NCBI GenBank assembly: GCA_021778875.1
Contig: JAJYBT010000213.1
Coordinates: forward strand, 1 to 5,837
Source: Acidobacteriota bacterium
GTDB lineage: Bacteria > Acidobacteriota > Terriglobia > Terriglobales > Acidobacteriaceae
Direction of reading: 5' to 3'
DNA: 5,837 bases
The position numbers and the translations under genes were made by a program. This document shows positions 5,054-5,837 of the stretch, one piece after another (within the stretch, counting starts at the first letter, position 1; every line of letters starts with the position of its first letter). The notes under the pieces are model-generated. The model had not been told where the DNA came from and ran no database searches. It worked only from the letters and a program-made list of their open reading frames with translations.

Positions 5054-5837
5054 TTATTGCCCTGCCGGCCTGGGATTCGCCGGGTCAAACCTGGCCACCT
5101 GAATCTTCTTTGCCAGTCCGAGCTTCGACAGGATCCAGATGCCCCAGAAGTTCGGATCAATCTCATACCATGCCAACCCATGACGGGCAGAGACCGGATG
5201 CGCATGGTGGTTGTTGTGCCAGCCCTCGCCGCCGGTCAGCAGCGCCACCCACCAGTTGTTGCGCGAGTCGTCGCGCGTCTCAAAGCGCCGGCTGCCCCAC
5301 AGGTGCGTGGCAGAGTTCACCAGCCACGTGGCATGCAGACCCAGCGTCACGCGCAGCGTAACGCCCCACAGCACCATGGCAATGCCGTTCACCGGCCCGC
5401 CAAAGTACCATCCGCCGCCCAGCAGCATCAGTCCCGTAAGCGTAATCGGCAGCCAGTGATACTTGCTCAGCCACACGTGAAAGCGGTCGCGGCCCAGGTC
5501 CGGCGAGTAGCGCGCGAGTACCTCGGTCTGGGCATGCAGCGCCTCGCCGAAGAGGATCCAGCCCGCGTGCGCCCACCAGGCGCCTTCGCGCGGCGTGTGC
5601 GGATCGCCCTCGTGGTCGCTCAGCTGGTGATGCACCCGGTGCGTCGAGACCCAGAAGATCGGCCCACCCTCCAGCGAGAGCGTTGCGCAGATGCTCATCA
5701 GGTACTCCACCCACTTCGGTGTCTGATAGCCGCGATGCGTCAGCAGCCGGTGATAGCACATGCCAATGCCCACATTGATGGCCAGCACATACAGCACCGC
5801 CATCACCGCCAGCCGCTGCCAGGTGAACAGAAACAGC
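5054..5837 (-). CDS. Membrane fatty acid desaturase, 5' end cut by window
   Basis: A membrane-bound di-iron desaturase that introduces a double bond into fatty acyl chains, most like the delta-9 acyl-CoA/acyl-lipid (stearoyl-CoA desaturase, DesC-like) family. The frame is open to the window edge, so the start is outside; 260 codons are visible, numbered here from the edge. All three histidine boxes are present: HRLLTH (29-34), HRVHH (66-70) and HNNHH (207-211, in GEGWHNNHH). Further likely iron ligands are the histidines in SDHEGDPH (73-80) and NSATH (174-178). Hydrophobic segments at about 11-26, 44-62, 127-147 and 151-174 fit the family's paired-helix topology, with the histidine boxes on the cytoplasmic face. 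The GTG at 5806 and ATG at 5803 are internal, because the coding sequence upstream continues the family's first helix. Family members are about 300-330 residues, so perhaps 40-70 are missing. The electron donor is not encoded here. The role is presumably control of membrane fluidity. The gene stops at TAA (5056-5054), 28 nt before its terminator. Confidence 0.93.
   Translation of the reverse strand, partial: LFLFTWQRLAVMAVLYVLAINVGIGMCYHRLLTHRGYQTPKWVEYLMSICATLSLEGGPIFWVSTHRVHHQLSDHEGDPHTPREGAWWAHAGWILFGEALHAQTEVLARYSPDLGRDRFHVWLSKYHWLPITLTGLMLLGGGWYFGGPVNGIAMVLWGVTLRVTLGLHATWLVNSATHLWGSRRFETRDDSRNNWWVALLTGGEGWHNNHHAHPVSARHGLAWYEIDPNFWGIWILSKLGLAKKIQVARFDPANPRPAGQ

Noticed and set aside
5801..5806. 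GTG or ATG near 5803-5806 as the desaturase start
   Set aside because: The frame stays open to the window edge, and the upstream codons continue the hydrophobic helix preceding the first histidine box, so the true start lies outside.

Overview
The window is GC-rich bacterial DNA with dense coding and strong G/C preference at third codon positions. It holds five genes: four look complete and one runs off the right edge. Nothing in it looks mobile or phage-derived, and I see no rRNA, tRNA, CRISPR array or insertion sequence. My best guess at the source is an acidobacterium of the Acidobacteriaceae/Terriglobales type. This rests only on the gene flavours (an exported alditol-oxidase-like flavoprotein, a 642-residue asparagine synthase, a delta-9 type desaturase) and on base composition, so it is an inference that a protein search could overturn.

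Layout, left to right. Positions 1-364 have no credible gene. They contain a G-run, four tandem 7-bp units starting CTAGC, an inverted repeat, a promoter-like pair of hexamers and a short 5'-leader hairpin. Positions 365-1711 (+) encode an alditol/xylitol-oxidase-like FAD enzyme with an N-terminal export signal. Positions 1733-2482 (-) encode a 249-residue protein I do not recognise, convergent with the oxidase; a perfect 10-bp inverted repeat lies across the junction. Positions 2516-2809 (+) encode a 97-residue membrane protein, divergent from the unknown gene. Positions 2879-4807 (-) encode a glutamine-hydrolysing asparagine synthase. Positions 5054-5837 (-) encode a fatty acid desaturase that lacks its N terminus because the window ends. 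A strong, nearly symmetric hairpin terminator (4986-5025) separates the desaturase from the asparagine synthase.

The orientation pattern is + - + - -, so nearly every gene must have its own promoter, and no operon is visible. The functions (polyol oxidation, asparagine synthesis, membrane lipid desaturation) do not form an evident pathway, so this reads as ordinary chromosomal housekeeping and metabolic territory. The most interesting signals are non-coding. The oxidase and the asparagine synthase each have an upstream block with identical TTGCCC and TATGCT hexamers at identical 18-bp spacing. The left edge carries the heptamer array. Hairpins lie over or beside stop codons at two convergent junctions. 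I found no convincing new multi-gene system.
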